From an uncultured Pseudodesulfovibrio sp. (lineage in GTDB: Bacteria; Desulfobacterota; Desulfovibrionia; Desulfovibrionales; Desulfovibrionaceae), in the NCBI RefSeq assembly GCF_963662885.1, contig NZ_OY760059.1, positions 1,116,001 to 1,180,000 on the forward strand: a DNA stretch of 64,000 nt. Reading direction: 5' to 3'. Both the position numbers and the translations under genes were made by a program. Below are positions 36,025 through 44,470 of the stretch, one piece after another (the stretch's first letter is position 1; each line of letters begins with the position of its first letter). The notes below the pieces were generated by a model. It saw nothing but the letters and a program-made list of their open reading frames with translations, ran no database searches and was not told the origin of the DNA.

Positions 36025-37422
36025 ATGACCAAGATCGTTTCCCGTTTCGCGCCGAGCCCGACCGGGTTCCTGCATATCGGCGGTGCCCGCACCGCGCTGT
36101 TTTCCTGGCTGCTGGCCCGCTCCATGGGCGGCGAGTTCCGTCTGCGCATCGAGGACACCGACCGCGAGCGCTCCACGCAGGAAGCGACCGACGCCATTAT
36201 CGACTCCATGCGCTGGCTGGGTCTTGAGCACGACGGCGAGATCGTGTTTCAGTCCGAGCGCGCAGACCGGCACAACGAGGTTATCGACCAGCTCATCGCC
36301 TCGGGCCACGCCTACTATTGCGACTGTAGCAAGGAAGACGTGGACGCCATGCGCGAGAAGGCCATGAAGGAAGGCCGCAAGCCCAAGTACGACGGTACCT
36401 GCCGCGACAAGGGACTGACCTCGGGCGTGGTCCGCCTGAAGGCCCCGCTGGAAGGCGCCACCGGGTACAAGGACATGGTCAAGGGCTTCATCTCGGTGGA
36501 GAACTCCGAGATGGACGACATGATTCTGCGCCGTTCGGACGGTACGCCGACCTACAACCTGGCCGTGGTGGTGGACGACCACGACATGGGCGTGAACCAC
36601 GTGCTGCGTGGCGACGACCACGTGAACAACACCCCGCGCCAGATCCTCATCTACCGGGCCATGGGTTGGGACGTGCCGGAGTTCGGCCATGTGCCCATGA
36701 TCCTGGGACCGGACAAGAAGAAACTTTCCAAGCGCCACGGTGCGCTGTCTGTCATGGAGTACGAGAAGATGGGCTACCTGCCCGAAGCCGTGACCAACTA
36801 TCTGGCCCGGCTGGGCTGGTCCCATGGCGACCAGGAGCTGTTCTCCATGGACGAGATGGTCGAGCTGTTCACTTCGGACGGCCTGGGCAATTCGCCGTCG
36901 GTCTTCGATCTGACCAAGTTCGAGTGGGTCAACGGCCAGTACATGCAGAAGGCCGATCCGGACCGTCTGGCCGGTATGCTCTGCGACTTCCTGGCCCGCG
37001 AGGTTGGCGAGGAAGAGGCCAAGTCCGTGACCCGAGAGCAGTTCGCCAAGATCGCGCCGCTGTTGCAGCCGCGGGCCAAGTCCATTCTCGACATGCTGGA
37101 GCAGTCCCGCCCGTTCATCGTGGACGCTTCGTTCCTGCCCTACGACGAAAGCGCGGTGAAGAAGTTCCTGACCGAGGAGACCAAGTCGCTGCTTTCCGAG
37201 ATCGCCGAGCGCATGGAAGGGCTGGATGCGTTCACCGAGTCCGCGCTGGAGGAAGTGCACAAGCAGTTCATCGAGGACAAGGACATCAAGTTCAAGGTCA
37301 TCGCCCAGCCCATCCGCGTGGCCATCACCGGCAAGACCCAGTCTCCGGGTCTGTTCGAGACCATGGTCGTGCTCGGCAAGGAGCAGACCCTGGCCCGTAT
37401 TCGACGCGCCATCGAGCTGTAA
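36025..37422 (+). CDS. gltX: Glutamyl-tRNA synthetase
   Basis: Class I synthetase charging tRNA-Glu (465 residues). The catalytic domain begins MTKIVSRFAPSPTGFLHIGG, where HIGG at 17-20 is the HIGH-type motif, and includes KLSKR at 233-237 as the KMSKS-type motif. The C-terminal third is the helical anticodon-binding domain (SVFDLTKFEWVNGQYM onward). The usual discriminating features of a canonical GltX appear intact. Its ribosome site comes from a dispersed repeat, and a strong terminator follows. Confidence 0.97.
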   Translation: MTKIVSRFAPSPTGFLHIGGARTALFSWLLARSMGGEFRLRIEDTDRERSTQEATDAIIDSMRWLGLEHDGEIVFQSERADRHNEVIDQLIASGHAYYCDCSKEDVDAMREKAMKEGRKPKYDGTCRDKGLTSGVVRLKAPLEGATGYKDMVKGFISVENSEMDDMILRRSDGTPTYNLAVVVDDHDMGVNHVLRGDDHVNNTPRQILIYRAMGWDVPEFGHVPMILGPDKKKLSKRHGALSVMEYEKMGYLPEAVTNYLARLGWSHGDQELFSMDEMVELFTSDGLGNSPSVFDLTKFEWVNGQYMQKADPDRLAGMLCDFLAREVGEEEAKSVTREQFAKIAPLLQPRAKSILDMLEQSRPFIVDASFLPYDESAVKKFLTEETKSLLSEIAERMEGLDAFTESALEEVHKQFIEDKDIKFKVIAQPIRVAITGKTQSPGLFETMVVLGKEQTLARIRRAIEL

Positions 37423-37447
37423 GCCCGATTCAATCTCAGGCACGATG

Positions 37448-37485
37448 AGGCCCCCGCCGGAAGGAGAGTCCGGCGGGGGCCTTTG
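37448..37485. terminator. Intrinsic terminator after gltX
   Basis: AGGCCCCCGCCGGA with its complement around AGGAGAG, then CTTTG. It lies between convergent gltX and the SHOCT gene. Confidence 0.88.
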
Positions 37486-37507
37486 CTTGGGGAGGTGTGT
37501 ATGTCCA

Positions 37508-37801
37508 TTAGCTGTTGCGGAGCTCATCCTTCATGGCGCGATACGTCTCCCGGTCTATTTCACCGGCCGCGTATCGGCGTTGGAGGACATCCACCGGCGT
37601 GCCCGGTCCCGAGTGTGTGGCGGGTTTCCGGATCAGGCGCACCGTGAAATATATGATCAGGCCCAGGATGAGGAGTTGGACGATCCCCCCGACGGGAAAG
37701 CCGAACCCCGTACCCATGGCTCCGAACCCGCCGCCGTGCATGAAACCGTGCCCGAATTCCGGGCCGGAACACCAATGCGCGTATGTGGTCAGATAATCCA
37801 T
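37508..37801 (-). CDS. SHOCT-domain small membrane protein
   Basis: A 97-residue protein. The first 36 residues are rich in Gly/His/Phe (GFMHGGGFGAMG), one membrane helix follows at about 37-57 (IVQLLILGLIIYFTV), and the last 27 form a SHOCT domain (DVLQRRYAAGEIDRETYRAMKDEL at 71-94). GGAGG lies four bases before the ATG at 37801. SHOCT proteins are small membrane adaptors of uncertain role; the N-terminal His/Met stretch could bind metal (inference). It runs convergent to gltX and has no operon partner. Confidence 0.85.
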   Translation of the reverse strand: MDYLTTYAHWCSGPEFGHGFMHGGGFGAMGTGFGFPVGGIVQLLILGLIIYFTVRLIRKPATHSGPGTPVDVLQRRYAAGEIDRETYRAMKDELRNS

Positions 37802-38016
37802 GAAGCCTCCAGAGCGTGTTTGTCTGAAGAGAGCAGGGACTGTGCCAAAAGTACTTATCGTATGATTACGGCAGGTTGTTTGGTGTGCGCGGAGCGTGGG
37901 AAGTGCAATCGTGCAAGGTATTGCGCCCGGGCCGGGCATAATCCTGCACAAGGAGCATGGGAAACGCGGGTGAGGGAGTGACCGCCGTTGTCGATCTCAA
38001 CGGCAGTGCAGAGGAC
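37802..38016. other. Intergenic stretch between the SHOCT gene and rpmB
   Basis: About 215 bases without a credible gene. It is AT-richer near 37820-37880, likely the SHOCT promoter region on the minus strand, but no consensus pair stands out. Confidence 0.35.
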
Positions 38017-38052
38017 GCAAAAAAGTTGCCGCCGAAAACTCGGCGGCAACTT
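38017..38052 (-). terminator. Intrinsic terminator of rpmB
   Basis: AAGTTGCCGCCGA with its complement around a 4-base loop; on the minus strand it is followed by TTTTTT. It lies 27 bases after the rpmB stop. Confidence 0.9.
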
Positions 38053-38078
38053 CTCGCAAACAAAATGTGTTGCGGCGC

Positions 38079-38294
38079 TTAGGCTTCGGGCTTCTGGTTG
38101 GCCACGGGCTTGACCACGGCACCATTACGGATGCAGCGGGTGCAAGCCTTGATGCTGACAACCTGACCGGACTCCAGCTGGTGGCGGACCTTCTGCAGGT
38201 TGGGCATGAAGCGACGCTTGGTCTTGATGTGGGAGTGGCTGACGTTGTTGCCGCTCTGGGGACCCTTTCCACAAATATCGCAAACCTGGGACAT
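38079..38294 (-). CDS. rpmB: Large ribosomal subunit protein bL28
   Basis: A 71-residue ribosomal protein of the 50S subunit. It has the zinc-binding (C+) form: CxxC at Cys5/Cys8 (VCDICG) and at Cys51/Cys54 (ACTRC), around KTKRRFMPNLQKV. GGAGG lies before the ATG at 38294. It is divergent from the DUF177-rpmF operon across a 230-base gap that holds that operon's promoter. The placement next to rpmF, plsX and the fab genes is typical of this group. Confidence 0.97.
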   Translation of the reverse strand: MSQVCDICGKGPQSGNNVSHSHIKTKRRFMPNLQKVRHQLESGQVVSIKACTRCIRNGAVVKPVANQKPEA

Positions 38295-38426
38295 TGCGAC
38301 CTCCTAATGTATTCTAAGGAAATAATTCGTTTTCGCTCGTAAAAGGCCGCCGGATCATGGTAGCTTCTCCAGGCAGCGGGAGAGAATCCTTACCGAGCCC
38401 GGCAACAAATGGCAAGGGTTTTTTTC

Positions 38427-38454
38427 TTGACAGGGGATTTTAATACCATATAGG
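38427..38454 (+). promoter_or_regulatory. Sigma-70-type promoter of the DUF177-rpmF-plsX-fab operon
   Basis: TTGACA (38427-38432), 16 bases, TATAGG (38449-38454). It lies about 70 bases before the DUF177 start and faces away from rpmB. Both hexamers are close to consensus. Confidence 0.7.
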
Positions 38455-38526
38455 AAGCACCGGTTGTCCGGCCACGGGGTCGGAGCACACCGGTATTGCA
38501 ACGACCGGAGAAATACGGAGAAAACC

Positions 38527-39048
38527 ATGGTTGAATTCTGGCTGACTATCAGCGACATTGCCGCAGAGGGCAGAAGCTTCACCTTCGATGACCAGAACTT
38601 CTGGCGCGAGGCGTGGCGCGAATTCAAGCTGGGCATCCGTCCGGACAGCGATCTGGTGGCCGAGTACTCGGTCCTGCCCCAGTCCGAGGACGGGGCGTTG
38701 GTGCGTGGTACCCTCAAGGGTTCGGTCCTGCTGGTCTGCGACCGGTGCGCCGAGCCGTTCCCCTTTGCGATTGACGCCAGCTTCGACGCCTACGAGCAGT
38801 TGCCTGATGGCGAAGAGGCCGAAGGCGAGCCGCGCATGCGTCTGGACAACGGCCAACTGCAGCTCGACATGGGCGCCCTCCTGTGGGAGGAATTCGCCCT
38901 GGTCCTGCCGTTCAAACCCTTGTGCGGTGAGGAATGTCAGGGTATCTGTCCCGGCTGCGGCGCCAACCTCAATACCGGCGAATGCACCTGCAAGCCGGAA
39001 GAGGGCGACGAAAGGCTTGCGGTTTTCCGCGACTTGAAGATAAAGTAA
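38527..39048 (+). CDS. DUF177/YceD-family protein
   Basis: A 173-residue protein of the YceD family, encoded just ahead of rpmF in most bacteria and linked to 23S rRNA processing or ribosome assembly. LVCDRCAEPFPFAID (about 76-90) carries the family's CxxC. The C-terminal CGEECQGICPGCGANLN...CTC forms a second cysteine cluster likely to bind zinc. GGAG lies six bases before the ATG at 38527. It is the first gene of the operon, 66 bases ahead of rpmF. Confidence 0.93.
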   Translation: MVEFWLTISDIAAEGRSFTFDDQNFWREAWREFKLGIRPDSDLVAEYSVLPQSEDGALVRGTLKGSVLLVCDRCAEPFPFAIDASFDAYEQLPDGEEAEGEPRMRLDNGQLQLDMGALLWEEFALVLPFKPLCGEECQGICPGCGANLNTGECTCKPEEGDERLAVFRDLKIK

Positions 39049-39114
39049 CGCCCCTTGCCCGGAGCCCGGCTCCATGGCAATTGGCTGAGAACAAATCAAT
39101 ACGAGGTATATAAC

Positions 39115-39294
39115 ATGGCTGTCCCCAAGAAGAAAACGTCCAAGTCCCGTAAGGGCATGCGCCGTTCCCACGACAAGGTTGCCGCTCCGAACGTCATTTA
39201 CTGCGAGTGCGGTGAGCCCACTCTGCCCCATCGCGCCTGCTCTGTCTGCGGCACCTACAAGGGTCGCCAGGTCATTGACGGCGAAGATGCCTAA
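39115..39294 (+). CDS. rpmF: Large ribosomal subunit protein bL32
   Basis: A 59-residue zinc-binding ribosomal protein. The basic start MAVPKKKTSKSRKGMRRSHDK is followed by Cys30, Cys32, Cys42 and Cys45, which form the zinc ribbon. The pattern CxC rather than CxxC in the first pair is a slight variant. The plsX start lies inside the rpmF stop region (8-base overlap), so PlsX translation is coupled to L32, tying lipid synthesis to ribosome supply (established linkage, rpmF-plsX). Confidence 0.97.
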   Translation: MAVPKKKTSKSRKGMRRSHDKVAAPNVIYCECGEPTLPHRACSVCGTYKGRQVIDGEDA

Positions 39295-40336
39295 GACCGG
39301 AGAAATTCGGACTCCGCGCATTGCCGTGGATGCCATGGGGGGCGATTTCGGCCCCAGTGTTGTGGTGCCCGGCGCAGTCAGCGCTGCGCGCGAAGGTATT
39401 GCCATAGTGCTCGTCGGTGACGAGGGGCAGGTTCGGGCCGAGCTGGACAAGCTCGACACCAAGGGGCTGGACATAGAAGTTGTCCACTGTACCCAGGTGG
39501 TCGAGATGGACGACAAGCCCGCCGACGCCCTGCGCCGCAAGAAGGACTCTTCCATCCAGGTGGCCTGCCGCCTGGTCAAGGAAGGCAAGGCCAATGGCGT
39601 GGTCTCGGCCGGAAACTCCGGCGCGACCGTTGCCTGTGGCATGTTCGTCCTGGGGCGTATTCCCGGCGTGCAGCGTCCGGCTCTGGCCGGCATCCTGCCC
39701 ACCGAGAAGAACCCGGTGGTGCTCATTGACGTGGGCGCCAACGTGGACTCCAAGCCGCAGCACCTGCTCCAGTTCGGCCTCATGGCCGAGGTTCTGGCCC
39801 AGCACATCCTGGGTATCAAGGACCCGTCCGTGGGCATCCTGTCCATCGGCGAGGAAGAGGGCAAGGGCAATGCCGCCGTGCGCGAGGCCTTTGACCTGCT
39901 CAAGCGTTCGCAGCTTCGCTTCATCGGTAACGTTGAAGGCCGCGATATCTTCACCGGCGAGGTGGACATCGTGGTCTGCGACGGCTTTGTGGGCAACGTG
40001 GCCCTGAAGCTCTCCGAGGGGTTGGCCCGTTCACTGAGCCGCATCCTCAAGGATGAGCTCAAGTCGAGCTGGCTGTCCATGCTCGGCACGCTGCTTTCCT
40101 TTGGCGCGTTCAAGCGTTTCAAGAAGATCGTGGACTACGCCGAATACGGTGGAGCCCCGCTTCTCGGCCTGCGCGAAATCGTCATCGTGGCCCACGGCAA
40201 GTCCAACGAGCTGGCCATGACCAACTGCATCCGCATGGCTGCGACCAGCGTGCGCAACGATGCCTATGGCCATCTGCTGGAAGGCGTGACCGCGCACAAG
40301 GGATTGGCCGCCAAACCCGACAGGGACGCGGCCTGA
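39287..40336 (+). CDS. plsX: Phosphate acyltransferase PlsX
   Basis: Makes acyl-phosphate from acyl-ACP for phosphatidic acid synthesis (349 residues). The start is ATG at 39287, overlapping rpmF; the segment TPRIAVDAMGGDFGP is the canonical N-terminus. NSGATVACGMF, the DVGANVDSKPQHLLQF block and the LIDVG/VCDGFVGNV motifs are as expected. PlsX is a peripheral membrane enzyme. The next gene fabH starts 77 bases on, in the same direction. Confidence 0.97.
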   Translation: MPKTGEIRTPRIAVDAMGGDFGPSVVVPGAVSAAREGIAIVLVGDEGQVRAELDKLDTKGLDIEVVHCTQVVEMDDKPADALRRKKDSSIQVACRLVKEGKANGVVSAGNSGATVACGMFVLGRIPGVQRPALAGILPTEKNPVVLIDVGANVDSKPQHLLQFGLMAEVLAQHILGIKDPSVGILSIGEEEGKGNAAVREAFDLLKRSQLRFIGNVEGRDIFTGEVDIVVCDGFVGNVALKLSEGLARSLSRILKDELKSSWLSMLGTLLSFGAFKRFKKIVDYAEYGGAPLLGLREIVIVAHGKSNELAMTNCIRMAATSVRNDAYGHLLEGVTAHKGLAAKPDRDAA

Positions 40337-40413
40337 CGCTTCGCGCATCCGACCGGATGTGAAAAAACTTGCGCAGCTTGACCGCGCTGTACCATTGTCA
40401 TAAACACCCACCC

Positions 40414-41400
40414 ATGACTCATTTTATCCTACGCGGCTTTGGCCTTTACGCCCCGGAAAAGGTTCTGACCAACGCCGATCTCGAGAAAATCGTCGATACC
40501 TCTGACGAGTGGATCACCACCCGCACCGGGATCAAGCAAAGGCACCTTGCCGCCGAGGATCAGGCCGCTTCCGACCTGGCTTACGAGGCCTCGAAGGAAG
40601 CCCTGGAAGAGGCGGGCATAGCCCCGTCCGAACTGACCCACATCATCTGTGCCACCTTCACGCCGGACTCGATGATTCCGTCCTGCGCCTGCAGATTGCA
40701 GGAGCGGTTCGGCATCACCGGCCAGATGTGCATGGATGTGCAGGCTGCCTGTTCCGGTTTCCTCTACGCCCTGCAGACCGCGCGCGGCCAGATTTGCCTG
40801 GAGCCCGACTCCAAGGTTCTGGTTGTGTCCAGCGAGATCATCAGCCGTCGCATGAACTGGGAGGACCGCTCCACCTGCGTTCTGTTCGGCGATGCCTCCG
40901 GAGCGACGGTCATGACCGCCGGTGAGTCCGGTTCGGGCCCCGAGGTCATAGACGTCATGCTCGCCGCCGACGGTTCGCTCGGTGACCTGCTTACGGTCAA
41001 CGGCGGCGGTTCGGCCTATTCCTATAAGCTGGGCGAGGCTGTCGGACCCGAATATTTCGTCGAGTTCCAGGGCCGCGAAGTCTTCAAGCACGCCGTGCGC
41101 AACATGACCGAAATCTCCGAGGCCATCCTCGAGCGCAACGGGCTGAAGAAGGACGACGTGGACGTGCTGTTGCCGCACCAGGCCAACTACCGCATCATCG
41201 ACGCCGTGGGACGCCGTTTCGACATCCCCGAGGAGCGCGTCTTCTCCAATATCCACAAGTACGGCAACACCTCCGCCGCCGCGATTCCCGTGGCCCTGAC
41301 CGAGGCTGTGCATACCGGCTTCATCAAACCCGGCGACCTGGTTCTCATCCCCGCCTTTGGCGGTGGGTTCACCTGGGGCGCGGCCCTGGTTCGGTTCTAG
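40414..41400 (+). CDS. fabH: 3-oxoacyl-ACP synthase III
   Basis: Initiates fatty-acid synthesis by condensing acetyl-CoA with malonyl-ACP (328 residues). The catalytic triad is Cys113 (AACSGF), His255 (LLPHQAN) and Asn285 (GNTSAAA). The ATG at 40414 gives the family's usual start (FILRGFGLYAPEKVLTN), though no strong ribosome site is seen; coupling to upstream translation is unlikely with the 77-base gap, so the start is somewhat uncertain. It is followed by fabG after 140 bases, wide enough for an extra promoter. Confidence 0.96.
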   Translation: MTHFILRGFGLYAPEKVLTNADLEKIVDTSDEWITTRTGIKQRHLAAEDQAASDLAYEASKEALEEAGIAPSELTHIICATFTPDSMIPSCACRLQERFGITGQMCMDVQAACSGFLYALQTARGQICLEPDSKVLVVSSEIISRRMNWEDRSTCVLFGDASGATVMTAGESGSGPEVIDVMLAADGSLGDLLTVNGGGSAYSYKLGEAVGPEYFVEFQGREVFKHAVRNMTEISEAILERNGLKKDDVDVLLPHQANYRIIDAVGRRFDIPEERVFSNIHKYGNTSAAAIPVALTEAVHTGFIKPGDLVLIPAFGGGFTWGAALVRF

Positions 41401-41540
41401 TTTTTAAAACGGCTGTTTGTTTGCTTTTTGCAGGCAAATGGGGAATAAACTTTTTGGTTACGATCCCGGGACCGATTTGCAGTCCCTGACCAATTGGTAT
41501 ATTGGGTCCTGACCACAAGCGAACGACAAGAGGGTATCTG

Positions 41541-42284
41541 ATGAGCGATCTTCCCAAAGTCGCCCTGGTAACGGGCGGTTCCCGAGGCATCGGCCGGACC
41601 GTGGCCGAGACGCTGGCCGCCGACGGTTTCGAGGTCTACCTGACCTATGTCAGCCGTCCCGAGGCCGCCGAAGAAGTGGTGACGTCCATCGAAAAGGCGG
41701 GCGGCAAAGCCCGCGCCTTCCAGCTCGACTCCGCCGACCGCGATGCCATCGCCGCCTTCTTCAAGGAAGAGATCAAGGGCAAGGTGAACCTCGAGGTTCT
41801 GGTCAACAATGCAGGCATCACCCGTGACGGGCTGATGATGCGCATGAAGGACGAGGACTGGGACAAGGTCCTGCACATCAATCTTACCGGCTGCTTCGTC
41901 TTCCTCAAGGAAGCGTCCAAGATCATGGGCAAGCAGCGCTCGGGCCGGATCATCAACATCACCTCCGTGGTCGGCCAGATGGGCAACGCGGGCCAGGCCA
42001 ACTACTGTGCGGCCAAGGCCGGCCTTATCGGCCTGACCAAGTCCGCCGCCCGCGAACTGGCCGGTCGCAGCATCACGGTCAACGCCGTGGCTCCCGGTTT
42101 CATCGAGACCGACATGACCGCAGAACTGCCGGAAAAGGTGGTCGAGGCCATGCTCGAACAAATTCCATTAAAAACCCTCGGGCAGTCCGGGGATATCGCA
42201 GCCGCCGTCTCCTTCCTGGCTGGCCCCGGAGCCGGGTACATCACCGGCCAGGTGCTGGGCGTGAATGGCGGCATGTACATGTAA
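41541..42284 (+). CDS. fabG: 3-oxoacyl-ACP reductase
   Basis: NADPH-dependent reductase of the fatty-acid elongation cycle (247 residues, short-chain dehydrogenase fold). The nucleotide-binding TGGSRGIG lies at 11-18, NNAG at 89-92, and the catalytic Ser142-Tyr155-Lys159 triad in TSVVGQMGNAGQANYCAAK. The end GQVLGVNGGMYM is typical. GAGGG precedes the ATG at 41541. The gap to acpP is 36 bases. Confidence 0.96.
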   Translation: MSDLPKVALVTGGSRGIGRTVAETLAADGFEVYLTYVSRPEAAEEVVTSIEKAGGKARAFQLDSADRDAIAAFFKEEIKGKVNLEVLVNNAGITRDGLMMRMKDEDWDKVLHINLTGCFVFLKEASKIMGKQRSGRIINITSVVGQMGNAGQANYCAAKAGLIGLTKSAARELAGRSITVNAVAPGFIETDMTAELPEKVVEAMLEQIPLKTLGQSGDIAAAVSFLAGPGAGYITGQVLGVNGGMYM

Positions 42285-42320
42285 TCAAGCAAAAAACTCA
42301 TTTGTGTAGTGGAGGAAATT

Positions 42321-42554
42321 ATGTCCGACGTAGCAGCGAAAGTGAAAGAGATCATCGTGGATCAGCTGGGTGTGTCCGAAGACGAAGTCGTCCCGACCGC
42401 CGCTTTTGTCGAAGACCTGGGCGCTGATTCCCTGGACCTGACCGAGCTGATCATGGCCATGGAAGAGGAATTCGACCTGGAAATCGATGACGAAGAAGCT
42501 CAGAAAATCCTCAAGGTCGGCGACGCCATCTCGCACATCGAGAAGGCCATCTAA
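42321..42554 (+). CDS. acpP: Acyl carrier protein
   Basis: A 77-residue acidic carrier of fatty acyl chains. The phosphopantetheine attachment Ser37 lies in GADSLDL. GGAGG precedes the ATG at 42321; an in-frame GTG 12 bases earlier is part of that site and not the start. It is followed by a hairpin (42584-42625) likely to reduce read-through into fabF, so ACP can be made in excess. Confidence 0.97.
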   Translation: MSDVAAKVKEIIVDQLGVSEDEVVPTAAFVEDLGADSLDLTELIMAMEEEFDLEIDDEEAQKILKVGDAISHIEKAI

Positions 42555-42583
42555 GCTTGACCGATTAAAGTACATATATTGTG

Positions 42584-42625
42584 AGCGTCTTACGCACTTT
42601 TGTGCCGTAGGACGCTCCTTTTCGT
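42584..42625 (+). terminator. Partial terminator between acpP and fabF
   Basis: GAGCGTC-TTACG-CAC pairs with GTG-CCGTA-GGACGCTC around TTTT (one mismatch and one bulge), followed by CTTTTCG. The imperfect stem and short T-run suggest attenuation rather than full stop, which fits one operon with high ACP demand. Confidence 0.6.
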
Positions 42626-42659
42626 TACTCCAACCCAGACACATCAACGGGCAGGTATT

Positions 42660-43898
42660 ATGAACAGGGTAGTTGTTACCAGTGTTGCCGCCGTCACGCC
42701 CCTTGGCAACGACGTCGAGACCAGCTGGCAGAACCTCCTGGCCGGAAAATCCGGCATCGGCCAGATCACAAAGTTCGACACCACGGACTATGCCACGACC
42801 ATCGCCGGCGAGGTCAAGGATTTCGATCCGACCGACTTCATCGGCAAGAAGGAAGTGCGCCGTATGGAGACGTTCACCCAGTACGCGGTGGCCGCTTCCA
42901 GCCAGCTCTTCAAGACCGCCGATTGGACCATCCCCGAAGACGAGCGCTCCCGCGTCGGCACCATTATCGGCGTCGGGCTGGGCGGAATCCAGACGATCGA
43001 GGATATGCACGAAAAGCTCCTCCATCGTGGCCCCAAAAAGATCTCGCCGTTCTTTATTCCCATTCTTATCGCAAACATGGCCGCTGGCCAGGTCTCCATC
43101 GAGACCGGCGCCATGGGCCCCAACATATGCACCACCACGGCATGCGCCTCGGGTACGCACGGCATCGGCACGGCTTACACCGATATCGCCATGGGCCGTG
43201 TTGACGCCATGATCTGCGGCGGGTCCGAATCGACCATTTCGCCGCTGGCCGTGGCCGGATTCAACGCCATGAAGGCCTTGTCCGTGCGCAATGACGAGCC
43301 CGAACTGGCCTCCCGGCCGTTCGACAAGGACCGTTCCGGCTTCATCATGGGCGAGGGCTGCGGCCTGCTGCTCCTGGAAAGCCTGGAGCACGCTCAGGCT
43401 CGCGGTGCGAACATCCTGGCCGAAATTGTCGGCTACGGTGCGTCTGGCGATGCCTTCCACATGACCGCTCCGCCCGAGGACGGCGCCGGTATGGCCTATG
43501 CCATGGCCGCCGCCATCCGCGAGGCCAAGGTAGATCCGTCCGCCATCGACCACATCAACGCCCACGGCACCTCGACCTATCTGAACGATCTCTGCGAGAC
43601 CCGGGCCATCAAGAAGGTCTTTGGCGACCACGCCTACAACATCAAAATCTGCGCCAACAAGTCCCAGATGGGCCACTTGCTCGGCGCGGCTGGTGGCGTC
43701 GAAGCGGTCTTCGCCGTCAAGACCCTGGCCGAGGGCATCATCCCCGGCACCATGAACCGCGAAACACCCGACCCTGAATGCGACCTCGACGTCTGCGCCG
43801 ACGGACCGCAGGAAATACAGGCCGAATACGCCCTGTCCAACTCCTTCGGATTCGGCGGAACCAACGCCTGCGTCCTGTTCAAACGCTTCACCGGGTAG
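42660..43898 (+). CDS. fabF: 3-oxoacyl-ACP synthase II
   Basis: Elongating ketosynthase of fatty-acid synthesis (412 residues). Cys162 lies in TTACASG; the two catalytic histidines lie in NAHGTST (about 303) and GHLLGAAG (about 340). FGFGGTNAC near the C-terminus is the conserved glycine-rich loop. The ATG at 42660 has only weak ribosome complementarity (GCAGG). A strong terminator follows, so glyA is transcribed separately. Confidence 0.97.
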   Translation: MNRVVVTSVAAVTPLGNDVETSWQNLLAGKSGIGQITKFDTTDYATTIAGEVKDFDPTDFIGKKEVRRMETFTQYAVAASSQLFKTADWTIPEDERSRVGTIIGVGLGGIQTIEDMHEKLLHRGPKKISPFFIPILIANMAAGQVSIETGAMGPNICTTTACASGTHGIGTAYTDIAMGRVDAMICGGSESTISPLAVAGFNAMKALSVRNDEPELASRPFDKDRSGFIMGEGCGLLLLESLEHAQARGANILAEIVGYGASGDAFHMTAPPEDGAGMAYAMAAAIREAKVDPSAIDHINAHGTSTYLNDLCETRAIKKVFGDHAYNIKICANKSQMGHLLGAAGGVEAVFAVKTLAEGIIPGTMNRETPDPECDLDVCADGPQEIQAEYALSNSFGFGGTNACVLFKRFTG

Positions 43899-43914
43899 CT
43901 GACGAATAGAAATA

Positions 43915-43944
43915 AAAAGGGCCGCTTTAGCGGCCCTTTTTTTT
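43915..43944 (+). terminator. Intrinsic terminator after fabF
   Basis: AAAAGGGCCGCT with its complement and eight T, 17 bases after the fabF stop. It ends the rpmF-fab operon. Confidence 0.92.
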
Positions 43945-43946
43945 AT

Positions 43947-44062
43947 GCCTCTGGCAGCCGGGTGAAGGGGGAGAGGGAACCCTTTGAAAAGGGCTTCCCT
44001 CTCCCCCTTCCCCTGGACCCCCATCCCCCTTTCCCTCCTAAACTTTTTGTGCGCTTCGCGGA
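43947..44062. repeat. Dispersed intergenic hairpin repeat, copy C
   Basis: The palindrome at 43964-44010 (GAAGGGGGAGAGGGAA around CCCTTTGAAAAGGGC) and the CCTAAACTTTTTG...GCTTCGCGG tail match copy A at 29589-29698 closely. It lies directly behind the fabF terminator. Confidence 0.85.
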
Positions 44063-44159
44063 TGGAGGGGGAAAAGGAAAATGGATTAATAGGGCAAACC
44101 TTCTTGCCTTATCGTCCACATGCCGGATACAAGGGGCGGGCGTAAGGGGGTCTGCCGCA

Positions 44160-44265
44160 CCCCGCGGAGCGGCGATAAAAAGTTTGGGAGATTCTTAAGA
44201 ACCTTTTTCAAAAGGTTCTTAAGCGGGTCCAGGGCAGCGCCCTGGCCGCCGGAGGCATTCTTCCT
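44160..44265. repeat. Dispersed intergenic hairpin repeat, copy D
   Basis: AAAAGTTTGGGAGATTCTTAAG then CTTAAGAACCTTT / AAAGGTTCTTAAG (44194-44223), CCAGGGCAGCGCCCTGG (44229-44245), ending CCGCCGGAGGCATTC. It matches the block upstream of gltX (35955-36018), with one extra hairpin. Confidence 0.85.
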
Positions 44266-44470
44266 CCTCCCCATGGCACAACCGGGACAGCTTGAACGAG
44301 TGTTCCGTATTGATATAAGGACGGATCTCCAGTGCACGGAGAACGGCGGGAGCGCCTGCCGGGAGCGGTGAAAAAGCCGTAACCGTTGATTGTGGCGCGA
44401 AGATCGCCAGGCTCTCCGCTTGGACTGGGAAGCCATTCGCATCCACATTTTACTTCACGAGGATATCACC
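44266..44470 (+). promoter_or_regulatory. Leader region of glyA
   Basis: About 205 bases between repeat copy D and glyA. It has a GAGG ribosome site (44458-44463) and a GC-rich inverted stretch near 44343-44364 (GGCGGGAGCGCCTGCC). A long leader would suit RNA-level control, but I see no match to glycine, SAM or THF riboswitch cores. Confidence 0.35.
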
